Assembly: GCA_020631735.1 (NCBI GenBank)
Contig: CM036158.1
Location: 87,390,673 to 87,454,672 of the forward strand
Length of the DNA stretch: 64,000 bases
Source: Saccharum officinarum
Lineage: Eukaryota > Streptophyta > Magnoliopsida > Poales > Poaceae
Direction of reading: 5' to 3'
The position numbers were made by a program, and so were the translations under genes. Position 1 is the stretch's first letter. Each line of letters starts with the position of its first letter. Shown piece by piece: positions 51,296-62,222 of the stretch. The notes below the pieces were generated by a model. That model saw only the letters and a program-made list of their open reading frames with translations, had not been told where the DNA came from and did not search any database.

Positions 51296-53031
51296 TCAAG
51301 AGGACACTGTTTGCAAGCTGAATTGCCAGAGCTTCTTGGCCAACTCAGCGTCAGAAGCTTTGGAGCTTGGTTTTGCTATGCTACAGTTGTCAAAGAACTT
51401 CCCGCTTATTGCCTTAACCTGAGGATGCATTGCCACATAACATGTCGTTGCAGCACCCTTATAGCGAAGGCAAAATAACAGGCAATACAGAGCATAATTC
51501 TGTCCATGTTGCTTCGACAAACAAGCCAAGTAAATAGTAAAAAAGATGAGGTGAAATCTTACCTGTTCTATGCTTCTACCAAAGATTCTGCCAAAGGAGA
51601 CCATTAGAGCTGTGATGTGACAGTTAGCAGAAAGCAAAAAGCCAAAAACGGTTAAAACTCCCACAAGAGCTCCTAGTCCTGGTACATGCATATTGATCGG
51701 ATTAGAAACCCTTTTGGGTTATTCTGAAGATTAAACAAAAATACCATGGACGATAGGCATGTTCTTGGAATTCTTGGTGACAAAGACACCAGGATGAACT
51801 GCATTAGCTGAAATATTTATTCCTTCATCCTGGCCATGGAAATTGTTCCTTCGTTCGTGCTACTATGCAGTAAATTTCTTACAGTGGCAGAGAACTAGGA
51901 AACCTTGAGAATTCGGGACAGCTCACTGGAATGAAGAATGTTGGCAAGCTTGGACTGACAGTAAGCCGTGAAGCCTTTGAAAGTGTTGGAACTGTGTACA
52001 GCCCAAACAAGAACTCGTGTTATTCACGCATCAACATTATCAAGTATACCCAATTTCGCGCGATAACTCATGTTGCCATAACTAGAGATTACCCAGAAGG
52101 GTTGCGTATTTTGCTGAAACAGATCCCTCTAGGGTAGCTTAGGAGATGTGCCAAAGAAGACACGTTGACAATCCTTCCCTCGACACCGCGTTCCTTGCAC
52201 GTCCTCTTCATGTTCTCTAATAAGAGGTTTGTTAGAAGAAAATGCCCTGCCATCCAAGTCCAAATGCTACCGCATTCTTAGAGTCAGTCTGATATGATAA
52301 CTCAGAAGAACAGAGCATGCTCCGAATCTTCGAACTTCCGGTAAACAACAGATGCAACCAAAAGGAAATCAGGAAACGATTTGCATAGACAACACTAAGA
52401 CGACACACAGATGTGGTTCGTCGCAAAAGGCAATTCGAGGCCGTCGTGGGAAGGCGTGGAATCCTTGGTCAGCGTTGTTGCTGCCGGAAAGGAGCAATAG
52501 CATTATTTCTTTTCTCCCCTTGAACGGGATCAGTGGAAAAATTTCAGTAGAAGCACCGTTCTTATCTTACATGAGAATGTTGAGGGGCAGGTTCAGAGAT
52601 TCGAACTCGGCAGCGAATCTCCTCACCGACGCCAAACAGCTGAGGTCCAGCTCCAGCACGCTGAGTCTGGCTGCCGGGATCTTGGCCACGATGGCCTCCT
52701 TGGCCGCGAGCCCGGCAGAAAAATTGCGGACGGCCATGATGATGTGCACGCCGCGCAGCGCCATGACCCGCGCCGTCTCCAGCCCGATGCCACTGGACGC
52801 ACCTGCACCGTAGTAGTTCCACAAGCAAGCTCAGAGACAGTCTCAACCGAAGGATCGGAGGAGTATTTTAATGACGAGCGACGGTGCGCGTGCCCATACG
52901 AGCCGTATGGAATACCTGTGATGATGGCGACCAGGCCGTGGCCATCGACGCCGGCGGTGACCTCCTCCGCGGTGGAGGCGCGGGAGAAGCCCGAGCGTCC
53001 TTCGCGGGAGAAGAACAACCCCAGCAGCCAT
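51296..53031 (-). pseudogene. TIC32-like short-chain dehydrogenase pseudogene
   Basis: A degraded head-to-tail relative of the SDR at 55810. All eight exons are recognisable with GT-AG borders: 53031-52916, 52802-52571, 52480-52409, 52246-52093, 51991-51904, 51829-51745, 51609-51563 and 51457-51296. Exon 2 encodes [18 protein letters not shown] (NADP-binding) and exon 5 keeps the catalytic Y-x-x-x-K as YCQSK. Compared with the neighbour, the available ATG (53031) is out of frame with GASSGIG because exon 1 is 10 bp longer; exon 3 has an 8-bp deletion just after NNA of the NNAG motif; exon 5 has 9 extra in-frame bases. Reading from ATG 53031 meets a TGA at the start of exon 3. The joined exons are not a multiple of three. 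A functional product would need a non-ATG start and a different exon 3, which I consider unlikely. Confidence 0.85.
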
Positions 53032-53360
53032 CAGATTTGAAATGGCGATACTATGACGTGTTTGATGGGGCTGGCTGAAACGGCGTTGTGGACTTGTGGT
53101 TATGGTGCAATGATTTGATTCTGACAACAAAGCATAGAGATTAGAGAAGATTTGAACACAAAGTAAGACCTAAGCACATGCAATTGTTTTTAGAGTTGAA
53201 CCTGAGCAAACGCATATTTTTAAGAGGCGCATGAGATGCAAGAATTCAGTATTCTGACCATGGCCCAGCTGGATCCACCCTTATGACTCCCCCTCCCCCT
53301 CACCCTAACCCAAAAAAACAAAACATCGATCCCTGGTAACGTGATGTTAGGCAATCATTT
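53032..53360. other. Upstream region of the SDR pseudogene
   Basis: Former promoter side of the minus-strand pseudogene. No TATA box or other feature was recognised. Confidence 0.35.
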
Positions 53361-53510
53361 CTACCTCGTCAGTTTCAAATTATAAGTCACTTTGACTTTT
53401 TTGTACATCTATTTTGCTATGCATCTAGATATAATATTATGTCTAGATACGTAGCAAAATGGATGAACCAAAAAAATCGAAAAGATTTATAATTTAGAAC
53501 GGAGGGAGTA
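53361..53510. mobile_element. Stowaway-like MITE, copy 4
   Basis: Inverted ends CAGTTTCAAATTATAAGTC and GATTTATAATTTAGAACGG, followed by AGGGAGTA. The interior is palindromic around TCTAGATATAATATTATGTC. About 150 bp, non-coding, between the two SDR copies. Confidence 0.75.
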
Positions 53511-54199
53511 CTATACACACAACATTTGAAGTTCATCCCTTGGATGGATTTTATCTGCGAACCAAGTATATAACTACTAACTCCGAAGGGTCCAAGAATT
53601 TTTTGGATCAAAGTATTTTTCTCACCTGGCACGTGGTTGAAGTCTTTTTCTCCTAAAGAATGAGATATTTGTCTTTTTTTAATTTATAATGACAGAGGTG
53701 GGTAATTTTATAGATAACAAAATGGATCCAATGGACATACATGGCCGGATGTTTCAAATTAACATAGAGAACTTTTAGCATTTATCTTTTTTTCTAGCAC
53801 ATCCATAGACAATTAATGTGGAGTCTCCGTGTTAAAAGATACCATACCAACATACGAAATGTACCTCTTGTTAAAAGATACTTTTAAAAAGACATGTTTT
53901 AATTTATGCTTCCGTATTTTAACTATTGCTATTCAGAGGCTCCTTTAGAAAATATCTAATTATCTGAAGATACAATAGCCATTGCACCCAAACAATTCCC
54001 GTAACTGGCACTAGTATGGCAAATGATGTGCCACCTGACTCAGCGCAGGCTGCACGGCCGCTACTGTCACCTCGAATCCAACTGTAAATCCAGCGTGGCG
54101 ATTGGAGGGATCAAGGCCTGCCATCGTGGTGGCACCGGCGACGGTGGGGACTGGGGAGCGGGGGTTTCTCGGGTCACAGACCTGCTTCTGGTTTAGTCA
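53511..54199. other. Intergenic, no feature seen
   Basis: Spacer between the SDR copies. No gene or repeat structure was recognised apart from AT-rich runs. Confidence 0.4.
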
Positions 54200-54428
54200 G
54201 GGTGTCTTTAGTTCGCGGAAATTTTTAGCATGGATTACTGTAGCACTTTTGTTTGTATTTGTCAATTAGTGTTCAATCATGGACTAATTAGACCCAAAAG
54301 ATTCGTCTCGTGGTTTTCTACCGAACTGTGTAATTAGTTTTTTTTATCTATATTTAATGCTCTGTATATATGTCCAAACATTCAATGTGACAGAAAATCT
54401 TAATTTTTTTTAGGAATTAAACATGGCC
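54200..54428. mobile_element. MITE, GGCCTTGTTTAG family, copy 3
   Basis: Starts GGTGTCTTTAGTTCG and ends AATTAAACATGGCC. The core has GGACTAATTAGACCCAAAAG, TTCGTCTCGTGG and CTGTGTAATTAG. Same family as the copies at 4834 and 8687, in the 4834-like orientation. About 229 bp. Confidence 0.75.
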
Positions 54429-54488
54429 TCAGCCTTAAGGCATGTGATGTGCAGATTCCAAGCCCCGCCCAGACAAACTCACCTTAGC

Positions 54489-55032
54489 TAGCGATGAAAA
54501 CGGACGGAAACGGACGGAAAAACCCTATTTCTACTTCCGTTTCTATATTTTTTTGGCGGAAACGGAATCGGGTTCGGAAAATACGGGTTCGGAAACGGAA
54601 TCGGAATATGCGGACATACGGAAACGAACAAATACGGACGGAGAGCCGGAAAATTAAATTAAGATCACATAATATAATATTATCAAAGTATACATATATA
54701 AAGTCATGTAATAATATATACAAAGTTTAATATTCATTTACATGCTATGTACGTGTACATAACATGCATATTTGGTGATTCGTAGTTATATTAACATAAC
54801 ATAAGGACATGTAATTGTTGAACATGTTGAGCATAGATTGAAAACGAGATAAAAACGGAATAAATACGGGTTTATTCCATATTAAAACGGGATTAACCGG
54901 AAACGGACGGAAAACACAATTTTCTACTTCCGCAAATACGAAAACGGGATCTCGCAAATACGGAAACGGACGGAAAAATATAGAAAACGGAATGGGACGG
55001 TACGGGAAAAATTCCGTCCGTTTTCATCCCTA
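54489..55032. mobile_element. Non-autonomous hAT-like element
   Basis: 544 bp with inverted ends TAGCGATGAAAACGGACGGA and TCCGTCCGTTTTCATCCCTA. An 8-bp target duplication flanks it, ACCTTAGC on the left and ACCCCAGC on the right, differing by two T/C transitions; 8 bp is the hAT signature. The subterminal parts are crowded with CGGAAACGG and TACGG repeats in both orientations. No transposase is encoded. It lies between the two SDR copies. Confidence 0.8.
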
Positions 55033-55809
55033 ACCCCAGCCCAGCCGCACCCGGCCATGGCGGCTCCCCACCGCGCCCGTCCGACATTTTTGTCTTTCTT
55101 GTATTTTGTCCCTATTTTTTTTATAATTGCATAGATTTATAATGAAGCTGTCCAAACAAGTTCATTAGAGCTCAGATCTACAGTAAAACTGCTCCATGGT
55201 GGAGCTAGTGCTCTCCCAAATAGGCTCTTAACAACTCTGTGAAGTGGTGTAATGTAGGAAAAAATGGTAACTTCCACAAGAAAAAGCCATATAAGCATGT
55301 CTTTGGGATTTTAGATCTATTAATTTCAAACGTTTTCTTGGAGATTTGTGGGGTAAAAATGCAATAATCATGTGATAGTTTCGTGATGTGGATTTCAAAT
55401 TTGACGTGGTGGTAGTACATACACCGAAATATACGTAAAGTGAAGCAAAATGAGGGCTTACTAGGAACTCAAAAGTCTCAAAACGTAGGAACATGAAAAA
55501 CACCGGTGGATACAACATAGGAAAAACACATGAATTCAAACTTCAAAGAGAAAGAAGCACAAAGGAAAGTTTCCATGAGGTCTAACCACATGTTAGTTCC
55601 CTCCAAAATTTATATAGAATATATGAATTTATGCATCCTATAGGAATCCAAAGGAATCTCATAGGCAGCAATCCTTTGTTCCAAAAGGGTATACATTTTC
55701 CTAGAGGATTGGAATCCTCCAAAAATTCATATGGTTTTCCATTTGTTCCGAAGGGAGCCTAATCATTAACACAACAATTTGTGCATCACTAATTCAGACA
55801 AGCACTTGA
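55033..55809. other. Downstream region of intact SDR
   Basis: Includes the probable 3' UTR of the minus-strand SDR. The frames at 55205-55539 overlap each other and have no domain. No repeat was recognised. Confidence 0.4.
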
Positions 55810-58003
55810 TCAAGAAGACACAATGTTCAAGCTGAATTGCCATAGCTTCTTGGCCAACTCAGCATCTGAAGCTTGTGAGCTTGGGCTGGCTATATCACAA
55901 TTGGTGAAGTACTTTCCACTTATGCCCTTCACTTGAGGATGCATTGCAACATAGCATGTCGTTGCAGCACCCTTCAAAAGAGATAAAACAAAGTTGATTA
56001 GGATCAGTGCATGTTCCACCAACACACCAGCAGTAAAATAAGAGGTGAAAGCCTACCTGCTCCACTGTTCTACATAAGATTCTTCCAATGGAGTTCAATA
56101 GAGCTGCAAGGGTAGGGGGAATAGTTACCAATGATACTTTAACTTGAGCTCCATGTAATTGTTTTTCAGAAGCTAGAAACCCTTTCCCATTCTGCTACTC
56201 ATATGATAAATAAAATTGATTGCAAGACTTGAGAAAATACCAGAGACGATAGTCCTGTTCCTAAAAAGGTTAGTCGTGATGACACCAGGATGAACTGCAT
56301 TGGCTGAAATATTCACTCCTTCCTCCTGTTCAGGAAGACAACTTCTTCCTTTATTGTGCAGTTCATGTTTTCATATGTAACAACAGCCATTCAGTAACAA
56401 AGATCTGAGATACCTTGAGTATTCGGGACAGTTCATTAGAATGAAGAATATTGGCAAGCTTGGATTGACCGTAAGCAACAAAGTCGTTCAAACTGTGTAA
56501 GGTCAAAAACAACAAACTTGTTGGTATCGTTTACGAGAAGAATAATCAATTATTTCAATAGAGTTCAGATTGATCTCAGAATGGATTACCCTGAAGGATC
56601 ATGAATTTTATCAAAACAGATCCCTTCACGATAGGTTATGGTATGCCCGGAAGATGCCAGATTGACAATCCGTCCCTCGATGCAGCTGTCCCTACATATC
56701 TTCTTCATGTTCTCCAATAACAGGTTTGTTAGATGAAAATGACCTGCCATATATCGAGTTAAACGCTACTGCATTCTCAGGAATTATCCCCAGGGCGTCC
56801 CCCAACAGTGCCACTTCAGCTAGCTCATAGCAATCCACATCAGCACTTTTCTTACGTGGAGAAGAGAGAAGATAGAAAAGAGAAGATACTATCTCTTATT
56901 TCAACACCTATCTCGCTCAGAAAATGAGGTAGTTTGTAGACCTGCTCATAAAGAATGAAAGAGGGAGGAGAGAAGGTATAGAATAAAAAAATATTTATAC
57001 GTAGGGTTCACGTAATGAGGTGGCAATGACATGGCATGTATAAGTTAGTTGCTATCTCATACTGTTGAGGACGCACTCATAGGTCATAATTCAGAGGAAC
57101 AAGGGATACTCTGTTACAGAGTACAGACTATAAAGGTAAAAAGCCGCACAAAGAAAGTTCGAATTCCATGCACAACAAATGTCAAAAGCTGCAGCCTGCA
57201 GTGAGATAAGAGGACACACCAATGTGATTTGTCGCGAAATGCATTTCCAGACCGTCGCAGGAACGTGTGCAGTTCCTTGTCATCACTCCAGCGTTGTTGC
57301 TGCCGAAAAGAACATAAGTCAACCAACCAAACGCATTACACATCCTGGCACTACTACTATGATTTCAGGCTGGCTTTTGACAGTTTGTGATAGCACTGGC
57401 ATGAAGTACAGAAGTAGAAGGACTTGTTCGTGCTTACATGAGAATGTTGAGGGGCAAGTTCAGAGAGCCGAACTCGGAGGCGAATCTCCTTACGGAAGCT
57501 ATGGAGCTGAGGTCCAGCTCCAGAACGTCAATCCTTGCGCCGGGGATCTTGGCCACGATGGCCTCCCTGGCCTCGAGCCCGGCGGAGACGTTGCGGACGG
57601 CCATGACGACGTGCACGCCGCGCAACGCCAGAACACGCGCCGTCTCCAGCCCGATGCCGCTCGACGCACCTGCGCAGGTAGTCCCAGCTCAACACCGGCA
57701 TTAATTTCTTGGCCGCAAATGCGATCTCGCAGTTCGACTAGCTAGCCCGAGCCCCGAGGCTGGCCGGACGAATTTGGTGGCCACCATTTCTACTCCAGTC
57801 AAGCCCATAGCGGCCGTCATTCCCGTTGAATACGCATTCAAGATCAGAGGTGGGGTGGAAGCTGAATGGACTGACAGAGAAGCGTGTTTTTAGGTACCTG
57901 TGATGACGGCGACCAGACCATGGCCGTCGATGCCGGCGGTGACCTCCTCAGCCGTCGAGGCGCCGGAGAAGCCCGAGGGCCCTTTGCGGTTGAACCACCA
58001 CAT
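55810..58003 (-). CDS. TIC32-like short-chain dehydrogenase/reductase, 8 exons
   Basis: An NAD(P)-dependent oxidoreductase of the classical SDR superfamily, in the plant clade usually named TIC32-like or retinol dehydrogenase-like. Exons (minus strand): 58003-57898, 57669-57438, 57299-57220, 56743-56590, 56492-56414, 56325-56241, 56103-56057 and 55971-55810, all GT-AG. They join in one frame of 945 nt, 314 residues, normal for the family. Motifs: cofactor-binding GASSGIG (36-42), NNAG (114-117), catalytic Ser in NLASSGH (170/171), catalytic YGQSK (Tyr198, Lys202) and [11 protein letters not shown]. Start ATG 58003 gives [16 protein letters not shown], typical of this clade. No strong transit peptide is obvious, so chloroplast location is not shown; the TIC32 name only reflects similarity and the substrate is unknown. 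It is the functional member of a tandem pair, the other being the pseudogene at 51296. Intron 3 holds a MITE-like element, and another MITE begins 52 bp upstream of the start. Confidence 0.9.
56793..57076. mobile_element. MITE-like element in SDR intron 3
   Basis: The left end GGGCGTCCCCCAACAGTGCC pairs with the right end, whose reverse complement reads GTGCGTCCTCAACAGT. About 284 bp, non-coding, entirely inside the 476-bp intron 56744-57219. The corresponding intron of the pseudogene is 162 bp and lacks it, so it inserted after the duplication or was lost from the other copy. Confidence 0.6.
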
Positions 58004-58054
58004 CAGGCAGCAGATTCGGACGGCTCTGTGGCGTGGCTACCTGGGATGCCGGAC

Positions 58055-58501
58055 TAAGCCTACCCGCACTTATGAACTCCATATTCATCCTCTACACGTC
58101 CTGGTCAGCAAGATTCTCTCCTCTATACTCAATTCTCTTGCACACATCCATCCTCTATATCATCCTCTATCCACTCTATCCACTATAGGACCCACTTGTC
58201 ACTTTATCTAAATATATTCATGCGTGATCTAGTTTTGAAGGATTTATTGAGACGAATTTAATGGTGCAATCGAAATTTAATTTGAATTTTTGGTTTGTGA
58301 GTTATAATATTTTTTTCCCTTTGTTTAGCTAGTGGGGCCCGCCACTATAGAGCATAGAGTAAGCACTGTACCACTCTAAATATAGAGTGAGAGAAAGAAT
58401 AGAGTATCGTTTTAGAGTACCCAGTGTAGCAGTTTTTACTCTATATTCATACTCTAAAGCTTTAGAGTATCGTTTTAAAGTACCCACTGCGGGTAGTCTT
58501 A
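58055..58501. mobile_element. TIR element at the 5' side of the SDR
   Basis: Ends TAAGCCTACCCGCACT and ACTGCGGGTAGTCTTA are inverted copies with 14 of 16 matches. It is 447 bp and non-coding. An internal direct repeat of about 34 bp, TTAGAGTATCGTTTTARAGT (R = G or A), occurs near 58406 and 58463. It begins only 52 bp upstream of the SDR start codon, so it probably overlaps the gene's core promoter or 5' UTR. Confidence 0.6.
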
Positions 58502-58656
58502 TAAAGCTACTCCTCACTGCATGTTTTTTTATGAAGCAGGAGGGGCAATGCCCCTGCTGGATTTTTATTTAATATTTAAAAACAAAGTTTGTACAAGAGT
58601 GTTTTCAAGATACATAAAAGGAAATAAAGAAAATATCAAGGATTACATAAAGCCTT

Positions 58657-59691
58657 CTAGCATTGATCAATATGGGGATGAATCCGTGCCTTTGCTCTTA
58701 GAATAACTAAGGCAAATTCTTGTGTGAAAACACCTTTGCATCTCTGAACGGAGTGAGCAAAATTCCTGAAGATGATGTCGTTTCTCATAATCCAGATAGC
58801 CCAACACATTGTGACAATGATTTCCATGAAAAAAGTAACCCTTAACTGATCTCGAATGCTCTCTAGAATGGTTGAAATATCTTTAGAATTGGGCAAAAGA
58901 ACATTCAGGCTATACCAACATGCCATAGCAAAGGGGCAATGAAACAGCATATGTATGAGGTCTTCCTCAATGTGCAGGGTGCAAAAAACACAATCATAAT
59001 CTTCAAGATGCATTCCTTTGCGCCGTAGAAGAGCTCTTGTACTTAACATGTCTTTTAATACTAGCCAAAAAAAGAACATTCTTTTATTTTGGCAAGAGGA
59101 AATCCATAACCACCTGTAAGATCTGTGTATCTGCTGGTGCCCAATTAACTACATATAGGCTTGCTTTGATGAATAGAAGGATGATCCCCAAGTGTATGAC
59201 CAAATATCATTTGAGTGGGTGGGCTGAATGTTGTCCAAGGTATTGGACAATTCTTGAAACTGCCCAAAGGCTTCATTGGACAGTGGTAAGTGAAAGAGAG
59301 TCTGTCTAGGCATAGTGGAGAGTGCCACACTTAATGAGATATGCTGGGCTTTTGCAAAGGAGAAAAGCTCAGGGTAAGCTTGATTATAAACTCTATCCTC
59401 CCAAAGAGCAAACCATAACAAACAGGTTGTACCATTCTGAATATTTACTCTTGCAAAGCTCTTGTATGAGTCCAGGAGTTTTAGAATGTCTCTCCACCAA
59501 AAGGAACCTCTAATGGTTCTACCTAAGATAGGCAACCTGTTTCTGGAGTAGTAGTGATCCCATACTAACTGCACCCAAGGTACTGAAGATGTGTCGAAGA
59601 ATTTATGCAAGTGTTTCATTAATAAACTTTCATTCTGAACTTGGAGATCAAGAACACCTAGGCCTCCCTCTGGCTTAGGCACACATACCAT
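58657..59691 (-). pseudogene. LINE C-terminal part with zf-RVT domain
   Basis: Two open stretches, 59691-59149 and 59079-58657, in different frames. The first begins MVCVPKPEGGLGVLDLQVQN, the usual segment after RT in plant L1 ORF2. The second holds the zinc-binding motif CVFCTLHIEEDLIHMLFHCPF (C-x2-C...H...H-C) with CWAIWIMRND further on. Together they form the RT zinc-binding (zf-RVT) end of ORF2p. Confidence 0.88.
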
Positions 59692-59739
59692 GGGCCATGC
59701 TGCCTTTGGTGGCTTCTTATTATTAAGATCTAAACCCCT

Positions 59740-60915
59740 TCAAAGACAATGCTTCTTGTATTTATCTATTTGTTTAATAACGGTCTTTGGCAACAAAAAG
59801 GTACACATTGTAAAGGTAGGCAAAGCTGTGAGAACAACATTGGTTAACTGCAATCTGCCTGCTTCAGTTAGGAAGGATGAGAAAGCAATCATTCTTCTTT
59901 CACATTTTGAAACTAGAGGCCAGAACTGTGCTCCAGTTGGTCTTGTAATACTCAAAGGCAATCCTAGATAAGTGAAAGGCAGTGATTCTTTAGGACAACC
60001 TAGGGTGCTTGCCAAGATGTTTAATCTATCTTCAGTAACATTGATTGGTGCCATGAATGACTTTTCAAAATTAACCTTCAAACCAGTAGTCTCAGCAAAG
60101 GAGTGTAAGATGTCTTTAAGATGTTGAAGCTGGTTAATGTCTCCTTGCATGAAGATAAGTGTGTCATTAGCATATTGGAGGATTGGGAAATCCTCATCAC
60201 TTGGCAGGGGTAGGGGTAAAGCCAAAAGGTTATCATTTTTTGCTGCATTAAGAACTGACTGAAGGAGGTCTGCTGCTAAAACAAACAACAATGGTGAGAG
60301 AGGATCACCCTGTCTGACCCCCTTCTACAATGGAAGACCTTTCCTAGCACACCATTCAAAATCACAGAAGATGTACCTGAGCTGAAGACAAGATTCATCC
60401 AATTTATCCACTTTGATGGAAAACCTTTGTGTTCCATGATTTTGAGCATGAGTCCATGTTCCACTTTGTCGAAAGCTTTTTCAAAATCCAACTTTAAAAT
60501 AATGATCTCTTTCTTGGATTGATGACACATATGCAGGTACTCTAAGGCCCAAGCTAAACAGTCTTGAATGGTCCTATTCTTAATAAAGCCATATTGGTTT
60601 TTGTGAATTAAGGATGGCAATACTAGCTGAAACTTGTTAGCCAAAAGCTTTGTAATGAGCTTGACAGAAGTGTTCAATAAGAAAATAGGTCAGAGCATCA
60701 TCCTTCTTTGGAATGAGTGTAATGTGAGATCCGTTGATACTTTGCAGACATATATTCTCTGAGTGGAAAGCATCACATAGAGAGTAGAAGTCTTCATAAA
60801 CAATTGACCAATATTTCTTTAAGAAATATGTGTTGAAGCCACTTGGACCAGGAGCTTTGTCAGTAGGCAAATTTCTGACCACTATGTCAATTTCTGCATG
60901 AGAGAAACTGACCAC
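59740..60915 (-). pseudogene. LINE reverse transcriptase domain, broken
   Basis: Three overlapping minus frames carry the RT. 60915-60637 has DKAPGPSGFNTYFLKKYW and HITLIPKK. 60677-60276 has [23 protein letters not shown] and [12 protein letters not shown]. 60291-59740 has the palm motif. The catalytic YADD reads YAND here (plus strand near 60160-60180), an Asp-to-Asn change that would disable polymerisation. Frame changes at about 60280-60300 and 60640-60680 also break it. Confidence 0.9.
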
Positions 60916-61589
60916 AAGACTAGAGAGATCAATTGTGTTATCCAGTAGAGAAGTGAGGTCAAAGTTTATGCCAGTAAAATTGCTGGTACCAAGCCTCTCC
61001 TTAAAAGAATTCTAGATTAAAGCTGCCTTCTCACTATGTTCAAAGAACTACTACCCCTGATCATCAACAAGCTGAGTAATCAAGTTTCTCCTGTACTGCA
61101 CAGTTGCATTAGCATGAAAGAATTTAGTACTTGCATCATCAAGTGTTACCCATTTGACAGTCCCCCTCTGTTTCCAATAGGCTTTCTGTTGTTGGAGTAG
61201 AGAAATGAGCTTCGATTCAAGAATAATTCTGAAATTCCACTCTACAAGAGATAAATCTCTGAAGTCTTCTAGGAAATTTAGCAAATCAAGAGTAAGCTTG
61301 ACATTTGTGATATTTTGTTTCAGGTTGGAAAGGGATCTCTTCTAGTTCTTCAAAACTTTTCTCAGATTCTTAAATTTTGCAGTTATCATCTTTGCAGCAT
61401 CAGAATGATGAAAGTCAGAGTGCCAACCAAAAGAAACTTGATTCATGAAATCCTCATGTTGCAACCAGTAATTTTCAAATCTAAAAATATGTGTCTTTGG
61501 ATAGCAGTGGAAATAGAAATCAAGCAAGGGACATGATCTGAAGTCTCCATAATCAGGCTAGAAACACTGGTAGTTGGGTAGGTGAGAGT
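60916..61589 (-). pseudogene. LINE ORF2 linker between endonuclease and RT
   Basis: Fragments 61284-61051 (KAYWKQRGTVKWVTLDDAST, then KFFHANATVQYRR) and 61527-61342 (FRFENYWLQHEDF) are the conserved linker of plant L1 ORF2, in separate frames. A stop just after the endonuclease and further frame changes show decay. Confidence 0.8.
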
Positions 61590-62222
61590 CTAACTAACCG
61601 AGGTAAAGAACCAGTCTAACCTCTCCAAAAGAGGTGGGTGCTGTTTGTTAGACCAAGTGTAACATTTTCCTTTTAGAGGGAGTTCAACTAGGCCAAGGGC
61701 ACTGATGGCCTCATTGAATAAATAAATCTCTGCATGGTCAGCCCTATCTCTATTTCTATCTTCTGGACTGCGATATAGATTAAAGTCTCCAACTACTAAC
61801 CAATCCACATTATCAGGCATTTCTATGTTTTTAAACCACTGGATAAACTCTCTTTTGCCTTGAGGAGTACATGGGGCATAGATGTTTGTTAGGAGCCAAA
61901 CATCATTATTGTGTTGAGATGTGAATTCAACTGAAGTGGCATAAGAGTTTTGAAAAACCATAGTACCTGAAAAAATATCACTTCTCCAAATGATGATTGA
62001 GCCACATGAGGCCCCAACCGAGGGCAAGAAAACAAAAGAATCAAAGGAAGTAGGGAAAAAATTCCTCAAATAAGAGAGATCAAAGCTTTCATGCTTGGTT
62101 TCTTGCAGACATATGACATCACAATTACTGTCACTAAGACGATCACAGATAGCGTTCCACTTCTTATCCGTGTTAATCCCTCGGATATTCCAAGACAAAA
62201 CATTCCAATGTTTTACAACCAT
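61590..62222 (-). pseudogene. LINE AP-type endonuclease domain
   Basis: A 210-residue open frame, MVVKHWNVLSWNIRGINTDK onward. It contains CLQETKHE (metal-binding Glu), NIYAP, VVGDFNLYRSPEDR and LDWFF, the standard exonuclease-endonuclease-phosphatase motifs that nick target DNA for LINE insertion. The final part (usually with SDHCP) is lost after the stop at 61590. The start ATG is near the expected N-terminus of ORF2p. Confidence 0.9.
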
